Positions 16,908 through 26,106 are shown, counted from the first letter of the stretch. The stretch: 64,000 nt of DNA from Allokutzneria sp. A3M-2-11 16 (GCF_024213555.1 NZ_JANAVO010000001.1:3038001-3102000), one strand, 5' to 3'. The notes: generated by a model not told the origin, from the sequence alone. Numbers and translations: made by a program.

Positions 16908-18005
16908 TCACACCAAGCGGAGGGTGCGCGGTGTGCTTTCGTGCCGCTCGGTGAACCCCGTGAGACCGCGCAGCGTCGCGATGTCGACGCGCAGGCGAAC
17001 AGCGAGAGCGGGCACGTCGACCCCGTGCTCCTCAGCGAGGACCATGGCGCGGCACAACAGGTTCGGCTGCTCGCCGGGGTACTCGCCGCGGACCGGCTCA
17101 GCGGCGCGCCAGCCGCGCTTGGCCAGTTCCGTCAGCAGCCGCCGGTGCGCCGCGTCGGTCATCAGCCCGAGGCCGCGGGCGCGCGCCGCGAGCGCGGTGA
17201 CCGAGATCCCGTACGCGTCGGCGAGTTCCTTCACCGCGTCCAGGTCGGCGCGCAGGGGGAAGGTCCCGGCGATCTCCTCGGCGGGCGTCAGGAACTCGGC
17301 CGCGAAGGCGTCCGCCGCCGACTCGTGCTCCCGGCTGCCCGGTGCGGCGTCCGGGTGCAGCAGCAGGTGCCCGAGCTCGTGTGCGACGGAAAAGCGTTGG
17401 CGCAGGGGGTCTTCCCGTTCCGTCAGCACGATCACCGGCCGGTCGGGGAGCGCGCAGGAGAACACACCGACGTTTGCACCCACTGCGGCTGGTAATCGGC
17501 TCACGACGACGCCGCGTGCTTCGACGGCGCGGACCAGGTGCGGGACGGGACCGGTCTCGACGCCCCACGCCCTGCGGACCGCGTGCGCGGCGCGCTCGGG
17601 TCCGTCGTGCTGGCAGCTGAGATCGGCGGCGGGCAGCCCGGCCACCTCGTCGAGCGCGGTGGTGAGCTCCCACAGCAGCTCCACGTGCGCGAGCGCCTGA
17701 GCCCGCTGGGCGGCCGTGGTCGCGTGCAGGGAGCGGAAGTGCGCGTGCGCGGTGTCCAGGCGCAGGTGCGGGCGGCCCTGGGCGAAGAAGCCGACGCGGA
17801 CGCCGAGGTGGTCGGCGCAGCGCGCGAGGGTGCACGGGTCCGGGTGGAGCTGGCCCAGCTCGTACCGCGAGACCGCCGCCGGGGCCAGGCCGACCGCGTC
17901 GGCGAGCTCCCGCCCGCGCAGCCCGGCGAGCTCGCGGGCCATCGACAGCCGCGACGGATCGAAGGCCCGCGCGGTGGCGTGGGCATCCGAAGAGAACACA
18001 GCCAC
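16908..18005 (-). CDS. XRE regulator fused to ImmA/IrrE metallopeptidase
   Basis: 365 residues from GTG 18005 (GAGGAG upstream). N-terminal XRE helix-turn-helix (RELADAVGLAPAAVSRYELG, about 30-55) followed by an IrrE/ImmA-type domain with the zinc motif HELGH near residue 211 and a downstream acidic ligand region (ESAADAFAAEFL). Such proteins combine DNA binding with self- or partner-directed proteolysis triggered by stress. It lies 115 bp upstream of the Pls-type synthetase on the same strand, so it may control or be co-transcribed with it. Confidence 0.9.
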   Translation of the reverse strand: MAVFSSDAHATARAFDPSRLSMARELAGLRGRELADAVGLAPAAVSRYELGQLHPDPCTLARCADHLGVRVGFFAQGRPHLRLDTAHAHFRSLHATTAAQRAQALAHVELLWELTTALDEVAGLPAADLSCQHDGPERAAHAVRRAWGVETGPVPHLVRAVEARGVVVSRLPAAVGANVGVFSCALPDRPVIVLTEREDPLRQRFSVAHELGHLLLHPDAAPGSREHESAADAFAAEFLTPAEEIAGTFPLRADLDAVKELADAYGISVTALAARARGLGLMTDAAHRRLLTELAKRGWRAAEPVRGEYPGEQPNLLCRAMVLAEEHGVDVPALAVRLRVDIATLRGLTGFTERHESTPRTLRLV

Positions 18006-18390
18006 GACGTCTCCTCGGGCTCAGCGACCGGTTCGAGCATCATCGCCCATCGCCCAATCGTGGTGGCCTACCGGGGCCGATTCCCCGTGAATAACCGTCG
18101 CCTTTCCGGAAACGTTTGCGCACCTGGCAAATGCCCAATGTCTGAAGGGGTGAAAATCCCTGAACGGCGGTTGACCGGCAATCGGGTCGCCCAGTTGATC
18201 ACGAGGCGCTGACCTGCGCGTCCCTCGTTCTCGGTGCACTCGGGCGGCCTAATGCACCCATCCGAGGGGTGGCATGCGCGATCACCATCCGTGGCCGCTT
18301 GTTCCCTAGACTCGCTAGGCTGCTTGCCCTGTGCGCAAAGGAACCTAGCGAGGTAGCCGTGCCGTTCCCCGTTCTTTCGCCGGCCGCGCC
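18006..18390. other. 385-bp divergent intergenic region
   Basis: Separates the XRE-ImmA gene from the GGDEF gene and must hold promoters for both. I see no gene, tRNA or convincing riboswitch. Short inverted words are present (GGGGTGAAAATCCC near 18148), but nothing that can be assigned. Confidence 0.5.
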
Positions 18391-20517
18391 GTGCGGCGGA
18401 TGGACCCGATGACCACTCCGCTGCCGGACCGGCCGCTGCACTCGGCGGAGCTCGAGCTCTCCCCCGAGTCGCTGGAGCGCGCCCGGGGCAGGCTGGCCCG
18501 GAAATGGGCCTACCTGGTCAGCAAGACGACCTACATCCCGATGGCGCAGCCGGAGATCGAGCGCAGGCTGGTCGAGCTGGTCGACGTGCTGATCACCGCG
18601 ATGCGCACCGAGCCGTTCTCCGCCGAGCGCGCGACCGACGTGGGCGCCCGGCTGGTCGAGCTGAACTTCGCGGGCCGGGCCAGCCTGCGCCGCACCGTCG
18701 AGATCCTGGGCAAATCCCTGCTCGGCATGGCCGACCTGCTCCGCGTCGACCGGCTGCCGGAGCGCGTCGTCGGCCTGCTCGGCGCGCTCACCTCCGGCTA
18801 CGTCGAGGCCGTGCGGCTGTCCATCTTCACCCAGCAGGAGAACCTCAACCGCGCGCTGATCAAGGCGGCCCAGGACGCGCAGCGCGACAGCAAGGCCAGC
18901 GAGGCGCGCTTCGACGAGGTCTTCACCTCCTCCAACAGCGGTATCGCCATCACCGACCTGGACGGCGCGTTCGTCCGCGCCAACGCCGCCCTCGGCGAGA
19001 TCCTCGACTACGGCGTCGCCGAGTTCGACGGGCTCACGCTGTTCGAGGTGATCGCGCCGGAGGACGTGCCCTTCGTCCGCAACGCGTTGCGCGACCTCGC
19101 CGACGGCAAGTCGGAGCGGCTGCGCCAGCGCCGCACCATGCTCGGCAAGGACGGCGAGACCGTGCAGGCGCACCTGGCGATCTCGCTGCTGCGCGACGGC
19201 GACGGCAACCCGAACCACTACGTGGTCATCGTCGGCGACGACACCGAGCTGACCCTGTTGCAGGGCCAGCTCAGCCACCAGTCGCTGCACGACGTGCTGA
19301 CCGGGCTGCCGAACCGGCAGTTCTTCACCACCCGGCTGGAGCGGGTGCTGCGGCACGCCGACGAGACCTTCGGCGTGACCATGTACCACCTGGACCTGGA
19401 CGCCTTCTCGGTGATCGCCAACGGCCTCGGCGGGTCCGCGGCGGAGGCGCTGCTGAAGAGCGTCGCCGAACGGCTGCGGTCGATCTTCGCGGGCGAGAGC
19501 GCGATGGTGGCCAGGCTCGGCGGCGACGAGTTCGGCGTGCTGGTGCAGAACGAGGCGGGCACGCCGGACGTGCTGCGGACCGTCGAGCAGATCAACGAGG
19601 TGCTGGCCGAGCCGCTGTACGTGGACGGCCACGGCATCGCCTCCTCGGCGTGCATCGGCGTCGTGCACCGCCCGCACCCGGACGTCGAACCCGGGGAGCT
19701 GCTGCGCCTGGCCGATATGACGCTGCGCCGCGCGAAGCGCAACGGCAGCAGGCAGTGGGGCGTGTACGACCCCGTGCAGAGCGAGCTGGACCGCGCCCGG
19801 TTCGGCCTCGCCGCGACCATGCCCGGCGCGTGGGAGAGCGGAGAGGTCGCCGTGTTCTCGCGGCCGCTCACCAAGCTCGACGGCGGCCGGACCGTCGCGG
19901 TGGAGGCGATGCTGCGCTGGGAGCACCCGGAGCTGGGGCAGCTGCCGCACGCCCAGTGCGTCGAGCTGGCCGAGCAGATCGGGCTGGTCATGCCGCTGGG
20001 CACCTGGCTGCTGCGCTCGGCGTGCGAGGGCATGGCCGACCGCCCGCTCCCGCTCGGCGTCGGGCTCACCCCGTACCAGGCCGCCGACCCCGACCTCGTC
20101 GGCGAGGTCCTCCAGGTGCTGGAGGACACCGGCCTCGACCCGACCCGGTTGCAGCTCGGTGTTCCCGTGCGGGCGCTGCTCTCCGACTGCGGGGAGGCCG
20201 CGGACAACCTCGCGGTGCTCGCCGACGCCGGGATCGGCATCGTGCTGGACGGGTTCGGCACCTCCGCGACCGACCTCGCCTTCATGGAGGACCTGCCGAT
20301 CCGCGGTGTCCGCCTCGCCGCGTCCCTCGTCCGGCTCCAGGCCGAGCGCGCGGGCCGCTCCGCGCTCGACCAGGCGCTGACCGAGCTGGTCGCCCACGCC
20401 CACGCGGCCGGCGTCGCCGTCGTGGTCGACGGCATCGACACCGCCGCGCAGCTGGACTGGTGGCGCTGCGCCGGTGCCGACTTCGGCCTCGGCCGGATGT
20501 TCCCCGCGCTGGCCTGA
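18391..20517 (+). CDS. PAS-GGDEF-EAL protein with active-looking GGDEF and degenerate EAL
   Basis: 708 residues from GTG 18391; ATGs at 18400 and 18409 are equally plausible starts. Helical N-terminal region (about 15-165), PAS domain (about 175-290), diguanylate cyclase domain with intact RLGGDEFGVL near residue 377, then an EAL-like domain. The EAL domain is eroded: EAL reads EAM, the Asn-Leu-Ser metal motif reads GLTPYQ, DDFGTG reads LDGFGTS and the KxD lysine region reads VRLA. Expected to make or sense c-di-GMP without degrading it. Probably cytosolic; no membrane segment is seen. Confidence 0.88.
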   Translation: MRRMDPMTTPLPDRPLHSAELELSPESLERARGRLARKWAYLVSKTTYIPMAQPEIERRLVELVDVLITAMRTEPFSAERATDVGARLVELNFAGRASLRRTVEILGKSLLGMADLLRVDRLPERVVGLLGALTSGYVEAVRLSIFTQQENLNRALIKAAQDAQRDSKASEARFDEVFTSSNSGIAITDLDGAFVRANAALGEILDYGVAEFDGLTLFEVIAPEDVPFVRNALRDLADGKSERLRQRRTMLGKDGETVQAHLAISLLRDGDGNPNHYVVIVGDDTELTLLQGQLSHQSLHDVLTGLPNRQFFTTRLERVLRHADETFGVTMYHLDLDAFSVIANGLGGSAAEALLKSVAERLRSIFAGESAMVARLGGDEFGVLVQNEAGTPDVLRTVEQINEVLAEPLYVDGHGIASSACIGVVHRPHPDVEPGELLRLADMTLRRAKRNGSRQWGVYDPVQSELDRARFGLAATMPGAWESGEVAVFSRPLTKLDGGRTVAVEAMLRWEHPELGQLPHAQCVELAEQIGLVMPLGTWLLRSACEGMADRPLPLGVGLTPYQAADPDLVGEVLQVLEDTGLDPTRLQLGVPVRALLSDCGEAADNLAVLADAGIGIVLDGFGTSATDLAFMEDLPIRGVRLAASLVRLQAERAGRSALDQALTELVAHAHAAGVAVVVDGIDTAAQLDWWRCAGADFGLGRMFPALA

Positions 20518-20607
20518 CCGTCCTCTTCGGACTCGGGAACTCGGCGGCCGCCACGTTCGTTGGGAGTGGTGGCAGTGCCGCCGGTGGGGGACGGAAAGAC
20601 AGTTGTG

Positions 20608-21276
20608 ATGGAGACGACCGGGGAGAACCCACTGGTGCGCCGTTCGCGCTCGGAGCTGGTCGGGCCGCCGGTGTTCGAGGACTACCGCAGACTGTCCCAG
20701 TTCCTGCTGGTGTACAAGTTCGCCGTCGAGGAGCTGATGACGAAGCTGCGCATCCTCAGCGAGGAGTTCGACTTCGTCCACCGGCACGACCCGATCGAGC
20801 ACATCACCCACCGCGTCAAGCGCCCCGAGGCGATCGTGGAGAAGCTGCGCCGCAAGGGACTGCGCCCGGACCTCGACACCATCGCCGAGCACCTCGACGA
20901 CGTCGCCGGGGTGCGCGTGGTGTGCCCGTTCGTCTCCGACGTCTACGGCGTCCAGGAGATGCTCGGCCGCCAGCACGACGTGAAGATCCTGCGCACCAAG
21001 GACTACATTGCCTCGCCCAAGCCCAACGGCTACCGCAGCCTGCACCTGATCGTGCAGATCCCGGTGTTCCTGTCCGACCGCGTCGAGCACGTCAAGGTCG
21101 AGGTGCAGATGCGCACCATCGCGATGGACTTCTGGGCGACCCTGGAGCACAAGCTGTTCTACAAGTACGACGACCAGGTGCCCGCCGACTTCGCCGACGA
21201 GTTGGCCAGCACAGCCGCCGTCGCCGCGCAGCTCGACGCCCGGATGGAGTCACTGCACCGCCGCCTGCACCGCTGA
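20608..21276 (+). CDS. Small alarmone (p)ppGpp synthetase, RelQ-like
   Basis: 222 residues from ATG 20608 (GGAAAG upstream); a TTG at 20560 would add 16 residues. Stand-alone RelA/SpoT synthetase domain: DDVAGVRVVCPF, ASPKPNGYRSLHLIV (substrate-binding G-loop/tyrosine region) and VEVQMRTIAMDFWATLEH. No HD hydrolase, TGS or ACT domain is present, so it should synthesise but not degrade (p)ppGpp. It stands alone 90 bp after the c-di-GMP gene, placing two nucleotide second-messenger genes side by side. Confidence 0.9.
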   Translation: METTGENPLVRRSRSELVGPPVFEDYRRLSQFLLVYKFAVEELMTKLRILSEEFDFVHRHDPIEHITHRVKRPEAIVEKLRRKGLRPDLDTIAEHLDDVAGVRVVCPFVSDVYGVQEMLGRQHDVKILRTKDYIASPKPNGYRSLHLIVQIPVFLSDRVEHVKVEVQMRTIAMDFWATLEHKLFYKYDDQVPADFADELASTAAVAAQLDARMESLHRRLHR

Positions 21277-21322
21277 GACGATCGCTGTGCTCAGTGATCG
21301 GCGCGGCGATCCGCGGGTGCGT

Positions 21323-21469
21323 GAGTAAACTCTGCCCATGCACTCCACGCGCCCCTCCACCCCAGCCAGGGCGGGCGTCGTCTGGAGAACTTCCGTTTCG
21401 TACTCATTACGGGAAAGAGAGCGCTCCAACTCCCCGTTTTGAGTACGAAACGGGATTTTGGGCTGCGCG
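21323..21469 (+). repeat. Dispersed palindromic repeat family B, copy 1
   Basis: About 147 bp. Starts GAGTAAACTCTGCCCATGC and contains an inverted repeat: TTTCGTACTCATTACGGG and, after the central palindrome GAGCGCTC, CCCGTTTTGAGTACGAAA. Ends TTTTGGGCTGCGC. A closely matching copy lies inverted at 29021-29167. It occupies the gap between the convergent alarmone-synthetase and permease genes. Confidence 0.75.
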
Positions 21470-21538
21470 GATGTTCTGGCGGGCGGGCGTGAAGATCGTT
21501 GGTGACGGCTTGTGGGACGTGGCCGTTGGCTGAGGCGG

Positions 21539-22558
21539 TCAGAGGCGGCCGCGGCGCCATTCGCGGACGAGGAGCCACGCGAGGTAGGTGCCGCCGATGG
21601 CGCTGGTGAGGATGCCGACGGGCAGGGGACTCGCGAAGAGGCGCTGTACGGCCAGATCGCCAGCCACCAACAGCAGCGCGCCGGTGGCCGCGGCGGCGGT
21701 CAGGCCGGAGCCGGGGGCGGCGGTGAGCTTGCGGGCCAGTTGCGGGGCGGTCAGCGCGACGAAGGCGATCGGGCCCGCGGCGGCGGTGGCGACGGCGGCG
21801 AGGGTGACGCTGATGGCGAGGAGGGCGAGCCGGGTGATCTCCACGGGGACGCCGAGCGCGCGAGCCTTGTCGTCGCCAAGCTCCAAGAGCGCCAGCTTCT
21901 GTCCGAAGTAGACGGTCGGCGGCAGGAGCAGGGCGAGGGCGATCAGCAGCGGGACGACCTGGTTCCAGGTGCGGCCGTTGAGGGTGCCGGTGATCCACGT
22001 CTGCGCGGCGATGGCGCCGGTCAGTGACGCGCGGGTGACGAGGTAGTTGTTGGCGGCCAACAGCATCGCGCTCAGGCCGATGCCGATGAGCACGAGCCGG
22101 AAGCCCTGCACGCCGCGCCGGAACGCCAGCAGGTAGGCGAGGGCAGCGGTCAGCATGCCGCCTGCCAGCGCGCCGAGCGAGATCTCCGCCATGCTGCCCT
22201 GGAACAGCAGGATGACGATGAGCGCCCCGGTCGCCGAACCGTGGGCGAAGCCGATGAAGTCGGGGCTGCCCAAGGGATTGCGGGTCAAGCTCTGCAACAC
22301 GGCCCCGCTCAGCGCGAGCGCGGCGCCGACCAGGATCGCGATCAGCACACGGGGCAGCCGCAGGCGGTTGACGATGAACTCGGTCGCCGGATCGCCGAAA
22401 CCGAGGACGGTGCGCACGACCTCCGACACCGACAGCGGGAAGTCACCGGTGGTCATGCTGATCGCCGCGAGCACGAAGGTCAGCAGCAGCAACGTGATCA
22501 CGACGGTCACCGAGCGCGGGTGCACGCGCAGGGAAACGGCGCGGAAACGAATGATCAT
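21539..22558 (-). CDS. FecCD-type iron-siderophore ABC permease (second subunit)
   Basis: 339 residues from ATG 22558, whose A overlaps the previous stop codon (TGATG), so the two permeases are translationally coupled. About nine or ten membrane helices with the FecCD signatures SGAVLQSLTRNPLGSPDFIG and AAAGPIAFVALTAPQLAR. Forms the heterodimeric transmembrane channel with the upstream permease. An earlier in-frame start would lie entirely within the upstream gene. No ATPase gene follows; the operon's ATP-binding subunit must be encoded elsewhere. Confidence 0.92.
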   Translation of the reverse strand: MIIRFRAVSLRVHPRSVTVVITLLLLTFVLAAISMTTGDFPLSVSEVVRTVLGFGDPATEFIVNRLRLPRVLIAILVGAALALSGAVLQSLTRNPLGSPDFIGFAHGSATGALIVILLFQGSMAEISLGALAGGMLTAALAYLLAFRRGVQGFRLVLIGIGLSAMLLAANNYLVTRASLTGAIAAQTWITGTLNGRTWNQVVPLLIALALLLPPTVYFGQKLALLELGDDKARALGVPVEITRLALLAISVTLAAVATAAAGPIAFVALTAPQLARKLTAAPGSGLTAAAATGALLLVAGDLAVQRLFASPLPVGILTSAIGGTYLAWLLVREWRRGRL

Positions 22559-23556
22559 CAGAACCTGCCAGGGGAACTGCGGCGGCACAGTGCGATGAAC
22601 ACCGGGGCCCCGATGAACGCGGTGACGATGCCGACCTGGAGCTCGGCGGGCGCGATGACCAGACGGCCGATGATGTCCGCGCCCACCAGCAGGATCGGCG
22701 CCAGCACTGCCGAATAGGGGAGTACCCATCGCTGGTCGGAGCCGACGATGAGGCGCGCGGCGTGCGGCACGGCGAGGCCGACGAAGCCGATCGGGCCCGC
22801 CGCGGCGGTGGCCGCTCCACAAAGGACGGTCACGGCGACAACGCCGAGCACGCGGGTTCGGCCGACGTGCGCGCCGAGCGCCTTGCCGACCTGGTCGCCG
22901 AGCGCGAGCGCGTTGAGCGGGCGAGCCAGCAGCAACGCGATCGGGATGCCCGCCAACAGGAACGGCGCGACCTGGGCGAGCACGTCGGAGCCGCGCCCGG
23001 CGAGCGCGCCGACCTCCCAGAACCGGAACTGCCCGAAGGACTGCGGGCTGAGCAGCAGCATCGCGGAGTTGAACGCGTACAGGGTCGCGGTGATCGCCGC
23101 CCCGGCCAGCACGAGGCGTTCCGGGGTGGCCCGACCGCGCCCGCTCGCGCCGAGCAGGTAGACCACCACGGAGGCCGCCGCCGCGCCCACGAACGCGATC
23201 CAGACGTGCCCCGACACGGTGCTCACGCCGAGGAAGGCGATGCCCGCGACCACGGCGGTCGACGCGCCCAAGGTCACGCCGAGCAGGCCGGGGTCGGCGA
23301 GCGGGTTGCGGGTGAGCGCCTGCATCAGCGCGCCCGACAACCCGAGCGCCGCGCCGACCAGGACGCCGAGCAGCGTCCTGGGCAGCCGCACGTCGTGCAC
23401 GGTGACGGCTTCGACGGAGCCGTCGTGGTGCCACAACACCCGCCACAGCTGGGAAAGCGGGATGTTCCGCAACCCCAGCCAGACGCTGAGCACGATGACC
23501 ACGCCGAGCGCGACCACCGCGACGACGAGGCCGAGACCCCGGAGAGCGGGCCTCAC
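22558..23556 (-). CDS. FecCD-type iron-siderophore ABC permease (first subunit)
   Basis: 332 residues from GTG 23556, overlapping the binding-protein stop as GTGA. It has the same family marks as its partner (SGALMQALTRNPLADPGLLG, AAAGPIGFVGLAVPHAAR). Middle gene of the binding-protein/permease/permease operon behind the IdeR box. Translation normally depends on ribosomes finishing the upstream gene, which here carries a frameshift, so expression may be reduced unless the shift is corrected. Confidence 0.92.
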   Translation of the reverse strand: MRPALRGLGLVVAVVALGVVIVLSVWLGLRNIPLSQLWRVLWHHDGSVEAVTVHDVRLPRTLLGVLVGAALGLSGALMQALTRNPLADPGLLGVTLGASTAVVAGIAFLGVSTVSGHVWIAFVGAAAASVVVYLLGASGRGRATPERLVLAGAAITATLYAFNSAMLLLSPQSFGQFRFWEVGALAGRGSDVLAQVAPFLLAGIPIALLLARPLNALALGDQVGKALGAHVGRTRVLGVVAVTVLCGAATAAAGPIGFVGLAVPHAARLIVGSDQRWVLPYSAVLAPILLVGADIIGRLVIAPAELQVGIVTAFIGAPVFIALCRRSSPGRF

Positions 23557-24565
23557 TTCACCTTGCTCGCGAGCAGCGGGACGAGCTTGTCGATGGCGTA
23601 GGGGATCGACAGCACGGTGTTGAACGAGATGGCCGCACCGATCGGCGGCTCGTTGTACGGCACGAACAGGTCGCGCTTGTCCTGGGCCACCTTCAGCTTG
23701 CGGTACAGCGGTTCGTCGCGGACCCGCTGCGAGGCGACCTCGTCCTCGGACAGCCAGACGAGCAGGTCCACGTCGAGCATGTCCAGGCCTCGGAACCGAG
23801 ACTGATGATGTTCTCGCTCTTCGGCACGTCCAGCAGCTTCTGCGGCATCTTGAAGCCCGACTCGACCAGGAACGCGGCCTTCGGGTCGTGCGCGGCGAAG
23901 GCGGCGTAGTTACCGGGCTCGAAGGTGTCGGAGACGATCGCGGTCCTGCCCGCGAACGCGGGATTCTCCTTGCGCACCTTGGCAAAGCGGTCGCTGATGT
24001 CGGTGATCAGCTTCTCCCCGGTCGCGCCCTTGCCGAGCGCCCTGGTGAGGTTGCGGGTCATCTCCTGCCAGGGCGCGGCGTAGTCGGCGAACTTCGCGGA
24101 CTGCGCGACCACCGGGACGCCGAGCTGGCTGAGCGTGTCGTACTGCTCCCTCTTCATCCCCGAGTACTGGGCGATGATCAGGTCGGGGCGCAGCCGGGCG
24201 ATCTTCTCCAGGTTGTACTCGTCGCGCTCGCCGACGATCTCCGGCGCGGTGCCGCCCCACAGCGGCTGGGTCCACGGCCACTTGCCGAACGGGCGCTCCT
24301 TGAACCAGTCGACGACGCCGACCGGCTTGACGCCGACGGCGAGCGCCACGTCCTGGTCGGACAGGCCGAGGGTCACCACGCGCTGCGGCGGGGCCTTCAC
24401 CTCGGTGACGCCGTACTTGTGCTCCACGCGCACCGGGAACACGCCGTCGACCGCGGGCGCCGTGCCTCCGGTGTCACCCGCCTGAGGGGTTGCCGCGCCA
24501 CTGCACGCGGTCAGGACTGCGGTCAACGCTAGCGCGCTGATCAGGCGTAAGGGCACTCTGGGCAT
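23553..24565 (-). pseudogene. Iron-siderophore binding lipoprotein, frameshifted near 23790
   Basis: FepB/FecB-like periplasmic-binding-type lipoprotein. ATG 24565 (GGGAAG upstream); lipobox LTAC-SG near residue 22. The reading frame is continuous through NIISLGSE (about 23795), then continues in another frame as LDMLDVDLLVWLSEDE to a normal C-terminus at 23553. One extra base in the 23786-23791 region (the GAGGCC stretch on the minus strand) would restore a protein of about 336 residues. Either a genuine recent inactivation or a base-call error; the rest shows no decay. First gene of the operon. Confidence 0.85.
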
Positions 24566-24593
24566 GGGGCTTCCCTTCGGCGTGTAACCCGTT

Positions 24594-24612
24594 TGAGGGA
24601 AGGCTAACCTAA
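24594..24612 (-). promoter_or_regulatory. IdeR/DmdR1 iron box
   Basis: On the minus strand TTAGGTTAGCCTTCCCTCA matches the actinobacterial IdeR/DtxR consensus TWAGGTWAGSCTWACCTWA at 17 of 19 positions. It lies 29 bp upstream of the siderophore-binding lipoprotein ATG, so the operon should be repressed by iron-loaded IdeR. Confidence 0.8.
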
Positions 24613-24679
24613 GCTGCGTAACGCGGAGGCGGGCGGCGTCCAAGAACGGTCGTCACGTACATCTCGAGACGGGTGAGAG

Positions 24680-25231
24680 ATGACCGACTTCGCGCGAATA
24701 GGCCGAGATCCCGCCGCGTTCGAGGAGTTCTACCGCGAGCACGTCCAGGCGGTGCAGCGGTTCGTCGCGCGCCGCGTCGACGATCCGCACCTCGCCGCCG
24801 ACCTCACCGCGGACGTGTTCCTCGCGGTGATCGACACGGCGCACACCTTCCGCGCCGATCGGGGCGAGCCCGCGCGCTGGCTCTACGGGGTCGCGCGCAA
24901 CGTGGTGGCGGGCGAACTGCGGCGGCGGGCGCGGGGACTGCGGGCGACGAGCCGGATCGCCGGGCGGGCCCTGCTCGACGAGGACGACATCGCCGTGCTT
25001 GAGGCGCGGATCGACGCGGCGAGCCAGGCGCGGACGCTGTACCTGGCGATGGACCGGCTCTCCGATGGGGAGCGGGCTGTGCTCGAACTGGTCGCGCTCG
25101 ACGGGCTGACCGTCCAGGACGCCGCGAAGGCGCTGGGCATCCGGGCCGGGACCGCGAGGGTGCGGCTGCACCGCGCGCGGCGGCTGATGCGTGATCACCT
25201 CGCCCCTTCCACCGCGGAGGTCCTGCCATGA
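24680..25231 (+). CDS. ECF-type RNA polymerase sigma factor
   Basis: 183 residues. Region 2 (about 15-85: FYREHVQAVQRFVARR, ADLTADVFLAVI, ARWLYGVARNVV) and region 4 (about 125-175: MDRLSDGERAVLELVALDG, TVQDAAKALGIRAGTARVRL) with no region 1 or 3. ATG 24680 follows GGGTGAGAG. The next gene overlaps by four bases (ATGA) and encodes a single-span membrane protein, the usual place for an anti-sigma factor. Divergent from the iron operon. Confidence 0.92.
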   Translation: MTDFARIGRDPAAFEEFYREHVQAVQRFVARRVDDPHLAADLTADVFLAVIDTAHTFRADRGEPARWLYGVARNVVAGELRRRARGLRATSRIAGRALLDEDDIAVLEARIDAASQARTLYLAMDRLSDGERAVLELVALDGLTVQDAAKALGIRAGTARVRLHRARRLMRDHLAPSTAEVLP

Positions 25232-25806
25232 ACGAGCGTTTCGAAGACAGGTTGCTGACCGAGCTGAAGCAGGTCGTCGCGGAGCGGGAACCCGTTCGCC
25301 CGGCAACCAGGTGGCGACCCGTCGTCGTCGCGGCCGGGCTCGTGGTCGCCGCAGGAGTCGCCGTGCCGACGCTGCTCACGGGTGGCGGGGCGGCGTACGC
25401 GCTGGAGAAGCAGCAGGACGGCACCGTGCGCGTGGAGATCAAGGAACTCAGCGACGCGGCGGGGCTGGAGCGCAGGCTCGGGGAGCTGGGCATCAAGGCG
25501 AAGGTCGACTACCTGCCCGCGGGCAAGACCTGCCGGGCGCCGCGGTTCACCCCGACGCGGGGCACGTCGGCCGGAATGCTGTCCAGCGGGCTCAGCAGCT
25601 CCGAGGCGGCGGGGACGGCGGCGGTGTTCACCTTCAACCCGGCGGAGTTCACCGGCGACCGCTCGGTGGTGATCGAAACGTCCGGAGGCGGGGACGTCTC
25701 CGCGCTCCAGGTCAGCTTCGCCGAAGGCCCGGTCGGGGTGTGCGTGCCGGTTCCGAGCCCGCCCGGCCAGAACGGGAACGGCACTGGCAGCGGCGGGTCG
25801 CGGTAG
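25228..25806 (+). CDS. Single-span membrane protein coupled to sigma factor (putative anti-sigma)
   Basis: 192 residues. Short cytosolic N-terminus (about 1-30), one membrane helix (VVVAAGLVVAAGVAVPTLL, about 32-50) and an extracytoplasmic domain with two cysteines (TCRAP, VGVCVP). The ATGA overlap with the sigma gene indicates coupled translation and argues for an anti-sigma or regulator role. The zinc-binding HxxxCxxC motif of ZAS anti-sigmas is absent from the N-terminus, so the mechanism, if any, would differ. Confidence 0.7.
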   Translation: MNERFEDRLLTELKQVVAEREPVRPATRWRPVVVAAGLVVAAGVAVPTLLTGGGAAYALEKQQDGTVRVEIKELSDAAGLERRLGELGIKAKVDYLPAGKTCRAPRFTPTRGTSAGMLSSGLSSSEAAGTAAVFTFNPAEFTGDRSVVIETSGGGDVSALQVSFAEGPVGVCVPVPSPPGQNGNGTGSGGSR

Positions 25807-25848
25807 GCTCGGCGGGGTCCCAGCCCCGAGCCCTGAGCGGACGGAGCG

Positions 25849-26106
25849 ATGAAGCAGTTGCCCATGAAGGAGCGCTCCGGCAGCCAGGCTTGGCTAGGGC
25901 CCATCTCCCTGGGGCTGGCGGTCGCCAGCTGGGTGTTCCCCTATGTGAACCTGGCGCTCGTCGCCGCCGCGTGCGTGTGCGGCACCGTTTCGATCGTCAC
26001 CAGGAAGTGGCACAGCATCGACTGGACCGCCGTCGCGGGCATCACCCTCGCGCTCGGTCAGGCGGTGCTCGCGCTGCTGGTGTTCGCCACGTCGCTGCAC
26101 CCATAG
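25849..26106 (+). CDS. Small two-helix membrane protein
   Basis: 85 residues from ATG 25849 (CGGACGGAG upstream). Two hydrophobic helices (about 20-45 and 57-82) joined by a short basic loop. No family recognised. It lies 42 bp after the putative anti-sigma gene and may be its last operon member. It resembles short DUF4190-type membrane proteins only in size and topology. Confidence 0.7.
   Translation: MKQLPMKERSGSQAWLGPISLGLAVASWVFPYVNLALVAAACVCGTVSIVTRKWHSIDWTAVAGITLALGQAVLALLVFATSLHP

Noticed and set aside
13157..16954. 1,265-codon open frame antisense to the Pls-type gene
   Set aside because: Arg/His/Gln-rich composition typical of antisense frames in GC-rich coding DNA; the opposite strand has a fully conserved NRPS.
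18199..21150. 983-codon minus-strand frame
   Set aside because: Antisense shadow of the same two genes.
18504..21533. 1,009-codon plus-strand frame across the GGDEF and alarmone genes
   Set aside because: Shifted frame of two well-supported genes; Arg/Pro-rich with no domains.
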